Shown here piece by piece: positions 1-9,267 of a stretch of 51,216 nt of DNA. The notes beneath the pieces were generated by a model that was not told where the DNA came from, did no database searches, and worked only from the letters and a program-made list of their open reading frames with translations. The translations under genes and the position numbers were made by a program. How positions within the stretch are numbered: the first letter of the stretch is position 1; each line of letters begins with the position of its first letter. This DNA comes from G963666705 sp963666705 (GTDB lineage: Bacteria; Pseudomonadota; Alphaproteobacteria; CADEGL01): assembly GCA_963666705.2 (NCBI GenBank), contig CAXXKO010000006.1, positions 1 through 51,216 on the forward strand, read 5' to 3'.

Positions 1-2
1 CG

Positions 3-161
3 GCCGAGGCGCTCGGCGTGAGTGTCGATGCCCTGCGCGATGCGGTCGGCCCACCGCCGCCCGACTTCGCCCGTGCGGCCCGCGTCCTCGGCCTCGACGA
101 ACAGGCCGTCCGGCGCGCCATGCACGAGGCACGGCTTCAGGCCGGCGGTCAGGGGAACTGA
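3..161 (+). CDS. C-terminal end of an unrecognised protein (partial)
   Basis: An open frame enters from the left edge and stops with TGA at 159-161, giving the last 52 residues. They contain two similar helical units, LGVSVDALRDAVG and LGLDEQAVRRAMHEA, the first followed by a PPPPDF linker. Small secreted or EF-hand-like alphaproteobacterial proteins often have such repeated 'LGVSxxALRxAL' helices, but the family cannot be named from this tail. It is convergent with the MFS gene, 46 bp away. The opposite strand across this region encodes nothing convincing. Confidence 0.55.
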   Translation, partial: AEALGVSVDALRDAVGPPPPDFARAARVLGLDEQAVRRAMHEARLQAGGQGN

Positions 162-207
162 GCGGATTGGCGGCCGCCGGCTGATTTTGGTGGCTTCGCT
201 TCTCCCC

Positions 208-1428
208 TCACTCCGCCGCGACGGCGGGTGCAGGGACGCGGCGGGGCAGGATGGTTTCGTTGCCGGGCCTGGGGTCGTGGGGAACGAGCAGGGCGAGGAC
301 GAGGCTCGCGACGGCGATGGCCGAGCCGGCGAGGAACACGGCGGCCGGACTCGACAGCCACACGAAGCCGAAGACGACGGGGATGACCACGGCGGTGATG
401 TGGTTGATCGAGAAGGCCACGCCCGCCGTGGGTGCTATATCGGCCGGGTCGGCGATCTTCTGGAAATAGGTCCGCATGGCGATGGCGAGGGCGAAGAACA
501 GGTGGTCGATGACGTAGAGCGCCGCCGCCCAGCTGGCGTTCTCGACGAAGGCGTAGGCGGTGAAAACGCCGATCAGGCCGATATATTCGAAGGTCAGCGC
601 GCGCCGCTCGCCCCAGCGCACGATGAGGCGGCCCACCTGGGGTGCGAGCACCATGTTGATGGCGCAGTTGATGAGGAAGAGGAGGCTGATCTCGGCCACC
701 GTGTAGCCGAACTTCTCCACCATCAGGAAGCCGGCGAAGACGACGAAGATCTGCCGCCTGGCACCGGCCGTGAAGTTGAGCGCGTAGTAGAGCCAGTAGC
801 GCCGGCGCAAGACCAGGTGCTTGTGCTGCTCGACATGGGAATCGATGCGCGGCCAGGCGAGCCAGGCGACCAGGGCGATGGCCACCGTGACCCCGCCGCC
901 CAGGAGATAGATGGCGGGGAAGTCGAAGCCCAGGATGTCGGCCGCGCCATAGACCAGGGCGAAGGTCAGGAGCGAGGTGAAGCCGCCCACCGCGATGATG
1001 CGGCCGAAGACCAGCGGAGCGCGCCGCTTGTCGATCCACTGCATGGTCAGGCTGGTCTGCATGGTCTCGTAGTAATGGAAGCCGATCGACGACAGCACCG
1101 TGGTGGCGTAGAGGCCGACGACGAACGGGAAGTAGCCCGTGATCGCCGTGCCGATGCCGAGAAGCGCCAGGGCCACGAGCGCGAGGGTCTGCTCACGCAT
1201 GAGCAGTAGCAGCCAAACGGCCGCGAAGGCGAGGAAGCCCGGGATCTCGCGCAGGCTCTGCAGGATGCCCATCTCAGCACCGGTAAAGGCCGCGCGCTCG
1301 ATGGCGAAGTTGTTCAGGAGCGCGCTCCAGGTGCCGAAGGAGATCGGCACCGCCGCCGCCATCAGCAGCAGCAGCATCTCGGGCTGGCGCCAGCGGGCCT
1401 CGCCGAAATAGGCGGTGATTCGGTCCAT
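208..1428 (-). CDS. MFS transporter
   Basis: The 406-residue protein is built almost entirely of hydrophobic segments, with roughly 12 predicted membrane helices in two halves separated by a basic loop (HVEQHKHLVLRRRYW, about residue 200). This is the usual architecture of major facilitator superfamily permeases in the inner membrane. A charged cytoplasmic loop (MQWIDKRRAPLVFGR) follows helix 4 and a proline-rich tail ends the protein. The start is ATG at 1426-1428; the 194-bp gap to nadE is a divergent promoter region. The substrate cannot be deduced from sequence. The long plus-strand frame opposite it is a high-GC shadow with low-complexity acidic sequence. Confidence 0.85.
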   Translation of the reverse strand: MDRITAYFGEARWRQPEMLLLLMAAAVPISFGTWSALLNNFAIERAAFTGAEMGILQSLREIPGFLAFAAVWLLLLMREQTLALVALALLGIGTAITGYFPFVVGLYATTVLSSIGFHYYETMQTSLTMQWIDKRRAPLVFGRIIAVGGFTSLLTFALVYGAADILGFDFPAIYLLGGGVTVAIALVAWLAWPRIDSHVEQHKHLVLRRRYWLYYALNFTAGARRQIFVVFAGFLMVEKFGYTVAEISLLFLINCAINMVLAPQVGRLIVRWGERRALTFEYIGLIGVFTAYAFVENASWAAALYVIDHLFFALAIAMRTYFQKIADPADIAPTAGVAFSINHITAVVIPVVFGFVWLSSPAAVFLAGSAIAVASLVLALLVPHDPRPGNETILPRRVPAPAVAAE

Positions 1429-1622
1429 GTGCGGTGCGCGGCCTCTCGCCCGACGGTGATTTGGCCCGCCCCAAGGTGAGCCGGCGACACATTGGCAGCG
1501 TGTGCGCCGGCCGTCTATACATAGGACGAGGGCGCGCGCTCCGTGCCCCGCGTTGGCGCCCGGCCGCGGCCGGGTCTATAGTCTGCGGCCCGCGGTCGAA
1601 GACGCAGATTCCGAAGGCACGC

Positions 1623-3281
1623 ATGAGCGACACCGTCGCCATCACCCTGGCCCAGCTCAACTCCACCGTGGGCGATATCGCGGGCAACGTGCGGCGGGTC
1701 CTGGACGCGCGGGCGAAGGCCGAGGAAGCCGACCTGATCGTCTTCACCGAGCTCGTGGTGCCGGGCTACCCGCCGGAGGACCTGGTTCTCAAGCCCGCCT
1801 TCCAGGATGCCGTCGAGGCCGCGATCGCGGACCTGGCGTCGGCGACAGCCGATGGCGGCCCGGCCCTGCTGGTGGGCGCGCTCAGGCGCGCGGACGGCAA
1901 GGTCCACAACGCGGCCTATCTGCTCGACAGTGGCGCCGTGACGGCCGTGCGCCTCAAGCACGCCCTGCCGAACTACGGTATCTTCGACGAGAAGCGCGTG
2001 TTCGCGCCTGGCCCGCTGCCGGGGCCGGTGAATTTTCGCGGCGTGCGCCTGGGCGTCATGGTCTGTGAAGACCTGTGGGAGCCCGAGGTGACGGAGTGCC
2101 TCGAGGAATCGGGGGCCGAGATTCTGATCGTCATCAATGGCTCGCCCTACGAGACCGGCAAGCACGATACGCGCTTCAACGTTGCTGTCGCGCGCATCAC
2201 TGAATCGCATCTGCCGCTCGCCTACGTCAACCAGGTGGGCGGGCAGGACGACGTGGTGTTCGATGGCGCTTCCTTCGTCCTCGGTGCCGACTGCAGCCTG
2301 CGCGCCCAGGCACCGGCCTGGCGGGAGCATCTGCTGGCGACACGCTGGTGCCGCAACGGTGATGGCGCATGGGAGTGCGAGGAGGGCGAGCGCGCGCGAC
2401 CGGCCGACGGCCGCGACGGCATATACCAGGCGCTCGTGTTGGGCTTGCGCGATTATGTCGGTAAGAACGGCTTCCCCGGCGTCATCATCGGTCTTTCGGG
2501 TGGCATCGATTCGGCGCTCTCGGCCGCCGTCGCGGCCGACGCGCTCGGACCTGAGCGGGTGCACTGCGTCATGATGCCCTCGCCCTATACCTCGGGCGAT
2601 AGCCTCGAGGACGCGTCGGCGGCTGCGGCGCTTCTGGGTGTCCGGCTCGAATCCATCTCGATCCTGCCCGCCATGGCGGCTTTCGAGGCCATGCTGCGGC
2701 CGAGCTTCGGCGACCGCGCGCCCGATACGACGGAGGAGAACATCCAAGCCCGCGCCCGCGGCATCACCTTGATGGCGCTCTCCAACAAACTCGGCCATAT
2801 GGTCCTCTCGACCGGCAACAAGTCGGAGATGTCTTTGGGTTACGCCACCCTCTACGGCGAAATGTGCGGCGGCTATTCGGTTCTGAAGGACGTTTACAAG
2901 ACGGAAGTCTTCGCGCTTTCCCACTGGCGCAACCAGCACTGGCCCGAGGGTGCCCTCGGGCCCCGGGGCAGGGTGGTGCCAGAGCGTATCATCGAGAAGC
3001 CCCCCTCGGCCGAGCTGCGCCCCGACCAGACCGACCAGGACAGCCTGCCGCCCTACGACGTGCTGGACGACATCCTCGAATGCCTGATCGAGCGCGACAT
3101 GGACAAGGCCGGCATCGTCGCCCGCGGCCACCCGCCAGAAACCGTGCACGCCGTTTGGCGGATGCTGGAACGTGCCGAATACAAACGCCGCCAGGCCCCG
3201 CCCGGCGTGAAGATCACGCGCCGCGCGTTCGGCCGCGACCGGCGCTATCCCATCACCAACTGGTTCAAGGACGATGTGTGA
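1623..3281 (+). CDS. nadE: Glutamine-dependent NAD+ synthetase
   Basis: Catalyses the last step of NAD+ synthesis, amidating deamido-NAD+ with ammonia released from glutamine. Two domains are visible in the 552-residue product. The N-terminal nitrilase-type glutaminase has the triad Glu43 (FTELVVPGY), Lys113 (RLKHALPNYG) and Cys149 (GVMVCEDLWEP). The C-terminal synthetase has the ATP-pyrophosphatase loop SGGIDS at residues 293-298 and STGNKSEMSLGY further on. I chose ATG 1623 because the conserved N terminus (MSDTVAITLAQLN) begins there; the frame is open 63 codons further upstream but that stretch is not protein-like. Length fits two-domain NadE enzymes. Confidence 0.96.
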   Translation: MSDTVAITLAQLNSTVGDIAGNVRRVLDARAKAEEADLIVFTELVVPGYPPEDLVLKPAFQDAVEAAIADLASATADGGPALLVGALRRADGKVHNAAYLLDSGAVTAVRLKHALPNYGIFDEKRVFAPGPLPGPVNFRGVRLGVMVCEDLWEPEVTECLEESGAEILIVINGSPYETGKHDTRFNVAVARITESHLPLAYVNQVGGQDDVVFDGASFVLGADCSLRAQAPAWREHLLATRWCRNGDGAWECEEGERARPADGRDGIYQALVLGLRDYVGKNGFPGVIIGLSGGIDSALSAAVAADALGPERVHCVMMPSPYTSGDSLEDASAAAALLGVRLESISILPAMAAFEAMLRPSFGDRAPDTTEENIQARARGITLMALSNKLGHMVLSTGNKSEMSLGYATLYGEMCGGYSVLKDVYKTEVFALSHWRNQHWPEGALGPRGRVVPERIIEKPPSAELRPDQTDQDSLPPYDVLDDILECLIERDMDKAGIVARGHPPETVHAVWRMLERAEYKRRQAPPGVKITRRAFGRDRRYPITNWFKDDV

Positions 3282-3391
3282 CGGCCGCCAGCCGCCCGGC
3301 ACCGGTGGCCATGGACCGGGGTTGCGGAATCTGCTACCTCTCCCGCGCTTGGCCTGCGGGGCCGGCTGAAATCACTTCGCCGGGGCTGAAA

Positions 3392-4774
3392 GTGGCGCTC
3401 ACGCTGCATAACACGCTTGCGCGCGGCAAGGAGGTGTTCGAGCCGTTGGACCCGGCCCACATCCGCATGTACGTGTGCGGGCCGACGGTGTACGACTTCG
3501 CCCATATCGGCAACGCACGGCCCGTCGTGGTGTTCGACGTGCTCTACCGGCTGCTCAAGCACCGGTTCGGGCGTGTCACCTACGCGCGCAATATCACCGA
3601 CGTGGACGACAAGATCATCAACGCCGCGAAGGAGAGCGGCGAGCCCATCGCCTCGATCACCGAGCGCACCGAGCGCGCCTTCCACGAGGACATGGCGGCC
3701 CTGGGCGCGCTCGACCCCGATATCGAGCCGAGGGCGACTGAGCACATCGCCGAGATGGTCGTGATGATCGAGACGCTGATCGGTGCGGGAAACGCCTATG
3801 AGGCCGACGGCCACGTGCTGTTCAACGTGCCCTCGATGGCGGGTTACGGCCGGCTCTCGAACCGCAACCGGGATGAGATGATCGCGGGCGCGCGCGTGGA
3901 CGTGGCCCCCTACAAGCGCGATCCGGCGGACTTCGTGCTGTGGAAGCCGAGCCCGGCCGGCATCCCGGGCTGGGACAGCCCCTGGGGGCACGGCAGGCCA
4001 GGCTGGCACATCGAGTGCTCGGCCATGGGGGCGGCGCACCTCGGCATCACCTTCGACATCCACGGTGGTGGCCAGGACCTCATCTTCCCCCACCACGAGA
4101 ACGAGATCGCCCAGTCGGTCTGCGTTCACGACGGGGCGGCCCTCGCGCGCTACTGGGTGCATAACGGCTATGTCACCGTGGGCGGCGAGAAGATGTCGAA
4201 GTCGCTCGGCAACTTCTTCACCGTGCGCGAGCTGCTGGAGGAGGGCTGGCCCGGCGAGGTCATCCGCCTCGTGCTGTTGAGCGCCCATTACCGCCAGCCC
4301 CTCGACTTCACGCGCGAGAAGCTCGCCGAGGCAAAGGCCCAGCTCGACCGCCTCTACGGTGCGTTGAGGACGGAGGAGGGGGGCAGGGCAGATGCACCAT
4401 TCGTTCAAGCGGCCGACCCGGTACTGACCGCGCTCGACAACGACCTGAATACGCCCGATGCGCTCCATCACCTTCACCTGCAAGCGAACCTGGTCCACCA
4501 GGCGTCCGACCCTTCGGAGCGGTCGTTTCATTGTCGCTCCTTGAAGGAAAGCGCGTCATTCCTGGGTCTGTTACAGGAAGACCCGGAGCAATGGTTCAAA
4601 GGCCATCGACCGGCCGATGACGTGGCCCAGATCGAGGGGCTGATCGGGGCCCGGACGGCGGCGCGCGCGGCGAAGGATTTTGCCGAAGCGGACCGCATTC
4701 GCGAAGCGCTTGCGGCGAAGGGCATAGCCCTCGATGATGGCCCGCACGGCACGATCTGGAAACGGGCCGGCTGA
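3392..4774 (+). CDS. cysS: Cysteinyl-tRNA synthetase
   Basis: Charges tRNA-Cys with cysteine in the cytoplasm. The 460-residue product has the class I signatures HIGN (residues 38-41, in YDFAHIGNARP) and KMSKSLGN in the second half. Zinc ligands are present: Cys29 in MYVCGPTVYD, the Cys of IECSAMG, and the His/Glu of PHHENE. I propose the GTG at 3392, giving VALTLHNTLARGKEVFEPLDP, because this is where family similarity begins. An in-frame ATG at 3311 would add 27 unconserved residues. It lies 110 bp after nadE on the same strand and may share its transcript. Confidence 0.95.
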   Translation: MALTLHNTLARGKEVFEPLDPAHIRMYVCGPTVYDFAHIGNARPVVVFDVLYRLLKHRFGRVTYARNITDVDDKIINAAKESGEPIASITERTERAFHEDMAALGALDPDIEPRATEHIAEMVVMIETLIGAGNAYEADGHVLFNVPSMAGYGRLSNRNRDEMIAGARVDVAPYKRDPADFVLWKPSPAGIPGWDSPWGHGRPGWHIECSAMGAAHLGITFDIHGGGQDLIFPHHENEIAQSVCVHDGAALARYWVHNGYVTVGGEKMSKSLGNFFTVRELLEEGWPGEVIRLVLLSAHYRQPLDFTREKLAEAKAQLDRLYGALRTEEGGRADAPFVQAADPVLTALDNDLNTPDALHHLHLQANLVHQASDPSERSFHCRSLKESASFLGLLQEDPEQWFKGHRPADDVAQIEGLIGARTAARAAKDFAEADRIREALAAKGIALDDGPHGTIWKRAG

Positions 4775-4906
4775 GCGCGATACCCGGCCGCCGCCGCGTC
4801 GATCTGCCACGGAATTGACATTTTGTCAGGTTAAGAACGACAGTAGACGGCATTCCCGGCGCTATTTTGCGGCGGGGCATGGGGACAAGGGGGGCTTGGA
4901 ACTGCC

Positions 4907-5479
4907 ATGACGTTGAACCGCATATTTCGGGGCAAGGCGCGACGCGGGGAGTCAGAGCTCGCCCGTCAGGAGCCGGTCATTGCGACTCCTCCCTCGGCGC
5001 GGCAGAGCGAGTCGGCCGAGGCGAAGAAATTGGTTCGGACGCCACGGCCGGAGCCGCCCCGGCGCGGTTCCGAAATACCGCGCTCCCTCAGGCTCCCCAC
5101 CTTCGCCGCAAGGCCCGAAGCGTCGGCACCGCCACGGGAAGTGTCCGGCAAGGGGCGACTCGTCGTCGGACCGGAGATCCGATTCAAGGGTGATATTTCG
5201 TCTTGCGATACCCTGGTCGTTCAAGGCCTGGTCGAGTCCTCCATGGTGGCCCGTGCCATCGAGGTCGCCGAGAACGGCGCCTTCGCCGGGGAAGCCCGGG
5301 TCGAGGCGGCGGAGATCGGCGGCCGGTTCGACGGCGTGCTCACGGTGCGGGGCCGCCTCGTGGTCCGCCCCCGCGGCCGGATCGACGGTACGGTCCGCTA
5401 TGGCGAGATCGAAATCCAGCCGGGCGGCCGGATCGGCGGTGACGTCCAGGCCGCCGACGAGGCACCGGCCGCGGATTGA
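4907..5479 (+). CDS. Bactofilin (polymer-forming cytoskeletal protein)
   Basis: The 190-residue protein has a basic, proline-rich, disordered N-terminal 80 residues, then a beta-helical bactofilin (DUF583) domain at about residues 85-180. The domain is recognised by short repeating Gly/Val strands such as GDISSCDTLVVQGLVESS, FDGVLTVRGRLVVRPRGRIDG and GEIEIQPGGRIGGDV. Bactofilins self-assemble into filaments without nucleotide and help organise envelope or cell-shape proteins. The start is ATG 4907, downstream of a 132-bp gap. A 25-bp gap links it to the DUF427 gene downstream, so co-transcription is likely. Confidence 0.9.
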   Translation: MTLNRIFRGKARRGESELARQEPVIATPPSARQSESAEAKKLVRTPRPEPPRRGSEIPRSLRLPTFAARPEASAPPREVSGKGRLVVGPEIRFKGDISSCDTLVVQGLVESSMVARAIEVAENGAFAGEARVEAAEIGGRFDGVLTVRGRLVVRPRGRIDGTVRYGEIEIQPGGRIGGDVQAADEAPAAD

Positions 5480-5504
5480 AGACCGGCCGAGAAGGGGGAT
5501 ACGG

Positions 5505-5936
5505 ATGACCGATGGAGGAAAGACGGCCCTGAGGCGGCCGTCGGGCTACGCGAAGAACCCTGGCTACCGCGTCGCCTTCGTGCCCTGCCCACGCCGCGTG
5601 CGCGGCCTGGCCGGCGGCGAGACGGTGGTGGACACGACGCGCGCAATGCTCATGCTCGAGGAGGAATTGGCACCGGTCTATTACTTCCCGCCCGAGGATG
5701 TGCGCATGGACCTGCTCGCGCGCACGGACCACGCCACCCACTGCCCCTACAAGGGGGACGCCAGCTATTGGTCTCTAAAGGTTGGCGGCGAGACGCGCGA
5801 GAACGCGGTCTGGAGCTATGAGGGCCCTTACGGGGAGGTCGCGAAGATCGGCGGCTATCTCGCCTTCTACTGGGACCGTGTGGATCATTGGTACGAGGAG
5901 GATGAGGAAGTCCTCGGCCAGCCTCGAAGTCCATAG
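5505..5936 (+). CDS. DUF427 domain-containing protein
   Basis: A 143-residue soluble protein with typical DUF427 features: a strand carrying PVYYFPPEDV, then HCPYKGDASYWSL, then the C-terminal ENAVWSYEGPY and GYLAFYWDRVDHWYEEDE. No enzymatic role is established for the family, and I do not assign one. The ATG at 5505 is preceded by an AAGGGGG-like ribosome-binding site. It lies between the bactofilin gene and cimA, all on the plus strand; the 86 bp to cimA contains no other gene. Confidence 0.88.
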   Translation: MTDGGKTALRRPSGYAKNPGYRVAFVPCPRRVRGLAGGETVVDTTRAMLMLEEELAPVYYFPPEDVRMDLLARTDHATHCPYKGDASYWSLKVGGETRENAVWSYEGPYGEVAKIGGYLAFYWDRVDHWYEEDEEVLGQPRSP

Positions 5937-6022
5937 CGCCGGGTTTCGCCGCCGCCAGCTTGCGAAGTTGACGGGCACGCCCGGTTGGGCCACAACAACG
6001 GCCCCCTCGAGGCGGTGCGGGC

Positions 6023-7624
6023 ATGAGCGGCGACAATCGCGTCTATCTCTACGACGTCACCCTGCGTGACGGCGCCCAGACTCAGGGCGTCGATTTCGGC
6101 GTCAGCGACAAGATCGCCATCGCGCGTGAGCTCGACCGCCTGGGCGTCGATCATATCGAGGGCGGCTGGCCGGGTGCCAACCCGACCGACGACGGTTTCT
6201 TCGCCGATCTGCCGCGGCTCGCCCACGCCCGCTTTACCGCCTTCGGCATGACCCGCCGCCAGGGCCGCAGCGCCGCCAACGACCCGGCCCTGGTGGCGGT
6301 GCTCTCGGCCCCCGTCGAGACGGTCTGCCTGGTCGGCAAGGCCTGGGACTTCCACGTCGACGTGGCGCTGGGCGTCAGCCGGCAGGAGAACCTCGTCATG
6401 ATCGCCGACAGCGTGGCCCACGGCGTCGCGCGCGAGAAGGAAGTGGTCTTCGACGCCGAGCATTTCTTCGACGGCTACAAGTCCGACTCCGGCTATGCGC
6501 TTGGGTGCCTCGAGGCGGCGCGCGAAGCGGGTGCGCGCTGGATCGTCCTTTGCGATACCAACGGCGGCACGTTGCCGCACGAGGTCGAGCGCATCGTGGG
6601 CGAGGTAACGGAGCGAGTGCCGGGGGAGCGCCTCGGCATTCACTGCCACGACGATACGGGCAACGCGGTCGCCGGCTCCCTCGCCGCGGTGCGCGCCGGC
6701 GCGCGCCAGGTGCAGGGCTCCCTGAACGGCCTGGGTGAGCGCTGCGGCAACGCCAACCTGGTGTCCATCATCCCCAATCTCATGCTCAAGATGGGCTTCG
6801 AGACCGGCGTCATGGACGAGGGCCTCACCCATCTCACCCATGTCTCGCGCCTGCTCGACGAGCGGCTCAACCGGGCGCCGGTGCGGGGCGCGCCCTATGT
6901 CGGCGAATCGGCCTTCGCGCACAAAGGCGGGCTCCACGTCTCCGCCGTCGAGAAGGACCCGGCCACCTACGAGCACATCCCCCCGGACCTCGTCGGCAAC
7001 GAGCGCCACATCGTCGTCTCGGACCAGGCCGGCCGCTCGAACATCCTCGCGCGGTTTCGCGAGATCGGCCTCGAGATCGATGCGGCGGCGCCCGGAATCG
7101 CGCGCCTCGTCGAGCTGGTCAAGGAGCGCGAGTTCGAGGGCTATGCCTACGATGGCGCCGAAGCCAGCTTCGAGCTCCTGGCCCGGCGGGCACTGGGCCA
7201 GGTGCCCGAGTATTTCCGGCTGGTCACCTTCCGGGTCATCGACGAGCGGCGCTGGAACGCGCGCAACGAGCTCGTCACGCTCTCCGAAGCCACCATCAAG
7301 GTGGACGTGGGCGAGGACCACACCATGACGGTGGCCGAGGGCAACGGCCCGGTGAACGCCCTCGACAATGCGCTCCGCAAGGCGCTCCTGCCCCATTTCC
7401 CCGAGCTCGACGATATGCGCCTCGTCGATTACAAGGTGCGCATCCTTACGCCCAACGAAGGCACGCGCGCCGTCACGCGGGTGATGATCGAAAGCGCCGA
7501 TGGCGAGGGCGAGCGCTGGTCCACCGTGGGCGTCTCCGCCAACGTGATCGACGCCTCCTTCAACGCGCTCCATGATTCGATCACCTACAAGCTCTACCGC
7601 GACGGCGCCGCGCCCCATGATTGA
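6023..7624 (+). CDS. cimA: (R)-citramalate synthase
   Basis: Condenses pyruvate and acetyl-CoA to citramalate, the entry to the threonine-independent isoleucine route. The 533-residue product starts with the HMGL-like TIM barrel (YLYDVTLRDGAQTQGVDF, then the IEGGWPGANPTD signature typical of the CimA branch rather than LeuA). Metal-binding GIHCHDDTGNAVA and LNGLGERCGNANL follow. The C-terminal third is the LeuA-type allosteric dimer domain, with STVGVSANVIDASFNAL near the end, so feedback control by isoleucine or leucine is expected from the family. The stop lies 26 bp before the trmJ start, so the two are probably cotranscribed. Confidence 0.93.
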   Translation: MSGDNRVYLYDVTLRDGAQTQGVDFGVSDKIAIARELDRLGVDHIEGGWPGANPTDDGFFADLPRLAHARFTAFGMTRRQGRSAANDPALVAVLSAPVETVCLVGKAWDFHVDVALGVSRQENLVMIADSVAHGVAREKEVVFDAEHFFDGYKSDSGYALGCLEAAREAGARWIVLCDTNGGTLPHEVERIVGEVTERVPGERLGIHCHDDTGNAVAGSLAAVRAGARQVQGSLNGLGERCGNANLVSIIPNLMLKMGFETGVMDEGLTHLTHVSRLLDERLNRAPVRGAPYVGESAFAHKGGLHVSAVEKDPATYEHIPPDLVGNERHIVVSDQAGRSNILARFREIGLEIDAAAPGIARLVELVKEREFEGYAYDGAEASFELLARRALGQVPEYFRLVTFRVIDERRWNARNELVTLSEATIKVDVGEDHTMTVAEGNGPVNALDNALRKALLPHFPELDDMRLVDYKVRILTPNEGTRAVTRVMIESADGEGERWSTVGVSANVIDASFNALHDSITYKLYRDGAAPHD

Positions 7625-7650
7625 GCGCCGGGCGGCGGCAAGCGACCGAA

Positions 7651-8442
7651 ATGGCTGGGACCGATAGCTCTAGGGCGCCGCCCGCCACGGTCCACGACGG
7701 CGGCGGGCCGGCCATCGTCCTGGTGCGCCCGCAGCTTGGCGAGAACGTGGGCTTCGCCGCCCGGGCCATGCTCAATTGCGGGCTCACCGACCTGCGCCTC
7801 GTGGCGCCCCGCGACGGCTGGCCCAACGATAAGGCGCGGGCCGCCGCGGCTGGGGCCGACGCGGTGATCGAGCGCGCGCGGCTCTACGATACGGCGGCGG
7901 CGGCCGTCACCGATCTCAATCTCGTCTATGCCGCGACCGCGCGCTCGCGCGACATGCTCAAGCCGGCGATCGTCCCGCGCCAGGCGGCCGAGGAGCTGCG
8001 TGTGGCGTATGCCGCCGGGCAGGCGACGGGCATCCTCTTCGGCCCGGAGCGCTCGGGCCTCACCAACGACGAGGTGGCGCTCGCGGACGCGGTGGTGACG
8101 GTGCCGCTCAACCCCGCCTTCGCCTCGCTTCAGCTCGGCCATGCGGTGATGATCCTCGGCTACGAATGGTACCAGGGGGGCGAGGCCGCGGTGTCGACGG
8201 ACGGCATGGCCAAACGCAACCGTCCGGCGACCAAGGCGGAGCTTCTCGGCTTCTTCGAGCATCTCGAGCGGGAGCTCGATGCCTGCGGCTTCCTGCGCGT
8301 GGCGGAGATGCGGCCCAACGTGGTACGGAACATCCGCAACATGTTCCAGCGCGCCGGCCTGACCGAGCAGGAGGTCCGCACGCTGCGCGGCATCGTCAAG
8401 GGCCTCGTGGGCGCACGGGGACGGAACAGGGGAGGCGAGTGA
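7651..8442 (+). CDS. trmJ: tRNA (cytidine/uridine-2'-O-)-methyltransferase, TrmJ type
   Basis: SPOUT-class (SpoU) SAM-dependent methyltransferase expected to methylate position 32 of the tRNA anticodon loop. The 263-residue product has the knotted-fold motifs in order: LGENVGFAARAMLNCGL (motif 1), GILFGPERSGLTNDE (motif 2) and VPLNPAFASLQLGHAVMI (motif 3). A helical C-terminal tail contains VRNIRNMFQRAGLTEQEVRTLRGI, where the TrmJ family has its extra domain. ATG 7651 is chosen; an in-frame TTG at 7621 overlapping the cimA stop would add ten unconserved residues. Confidence 0.9.
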   Translation: MAGTDSSRAPPATVHDGGGPAIVLVRPQLGENVGFAARAMLNCGLTDLRLVAPRDGWPNDKARAAAAGADAVIERARLYDTAAAAVTDLNLVYAATARSRDMLKPAIVPRQAAEELRVAYAAGQATGILFGPERSGLTNDEVALADAVVTVPLNPAFASLQLGHAVMILGYEWYQGGEAAVSTDGMAKRNRPATKAELLGFFEHLERELDACGFLRVAEMRPNVVRNIRNMFQRAGLTEQEVRTLRGIVKGLVGARGRNRGGE

Positions 8443-8447
8443 ACGGC

Positions 8448-9227
8448 ATGATCGATCTTACGGGCAAGGTGATCCTGGTGACCGGCGGCTCGCGCGGCAT
8501 CGGCGAAGGTATCGTCAAGGTGCTGCTGGGGGCGGGCGCCGACGTGGTGCTGCACTACAACGCCAGCGCCAAGGAGGCCGAGGCGATCGCGGCGGCGGCG
8601 CCCGAGGGGCGCTGCCTGCTCATTCATGCCGACCTCTCGGAGCCCCGGGCGCCGCTCGCCCTGTGGGATGCGGCCGTCGGGTGGAAGGGCCGAATCGACG
8701 TGCTGGTCAACAACGCCGCCGTCCGCATCGAGGCCGCCATCGACGCCCCCTTCGAGGAGTGGGACCGGGCCTGGGAGCAGTCGATGCGCATCAACCTGAT
8801 CGCCACGGCCCACCTCTCGCGCCTGGCCATGGCGCATTTCAAAGCGTGTGACGAGGGCCGGGCCGAGAAAGTGGGCGGCACCATCATCAATATCTCGAGC
8901 CGCCCTGCCTTCCGCGGCGACCGGCCCGACTTCCTGCACGACGGCGCGTCGAAGGCGGGGATGGTGGCGCTCGCGCGCGGCATCGCGCGCTGGTTCGCGT
9001 CCGACGAGGTGATCTCGTTCGTGGTCGTGCCCGGCATGATCGAATCCACGCAGATCTCCAACTTCATCCGCCTCTACGGCAAAAGCGAAGCGGTGGACGA
9101 GATCCCACTGGGCGAGATGGGCAAGCCCGAGGACGTGGCCAACGTGGTGGCCTTCCTCGCCTCGGGCCTCGCGCGCTACTCGACCGGCGCCACCATCGAC
9201 GTGGGCGGCGCGTCCTACGTCCACTAG
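8448..9227 (+). CDS. SDR-family oxidoreductase with atypical active site
   Basis: A 259-residue Rossmann protein with the NAD(P) glycine motif TGGSRGIG (residues 12-19), NNA at 88-90 and a conserved Ser at about 150-151. The family's catalytic YxxxK reads DGASK here, so the usual Tyr is Asp165, with Lys169 retained. The C-terminal PLGEMGKPEDVANVVAFLAS and GATIDVGG are typical of ketoacyl-ACP-reductase-like SDRs. Unless the substitution is tolerated, this may be a non-catalytic or altered enzyme. GTG 8439, overlapping the trmJ stop as GTGA, is an alternative start. The substrate is unknown. Confidence 0.85.
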   Translation: MIDLTGKVILVTGGSRGIGEGIVKVLLGAGADVVLHYNASAKEAEAIAAAAPEGRCLLIHADLSEPRAPLALWDAAVGWKGRIDVLVNNAAVRIEAAIDAPFEEWDRAWEQSMRINLIATAHLSRLAMAHFKACDEGRAEKVGGTIINISSRPAFRGDRPDFLHDGASKAGMVALARGIARWFASDEVISFVVVPGMIESTQISNFIRLYGKSEAVDEIPLGEMGKPEDVANVVAFLASGLARYSTGATIDVGGASYVH

Positions 9228-9267
9228 GCGCGCGGGAGAATGGTGGCATGGCGGAGAGGGCTCGAGA

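Noticed and set aside
22..1209. A 395-codon plus-strand frame covering the MFS gene
   Set aside because: The translation is low-complexity Asp/Glu/Gly/Arg-rich, and the minus-strand frame has a convincing 12-helix permease.
2864..3391. A long N-terminal extension of cysS overlapping the nadE 3' end
   Set aside because: The extension is Arg/Pro-rich shadow of nadE. Family similarity begins at the GTG at 3392.
5885..7618. A 577-codon minus-strand frame opposite cimA
   Set aside because: cimA on the plus strand has complete catalytic motifs and the antisense translation shows no recognisable fold. Treated as a shadow.
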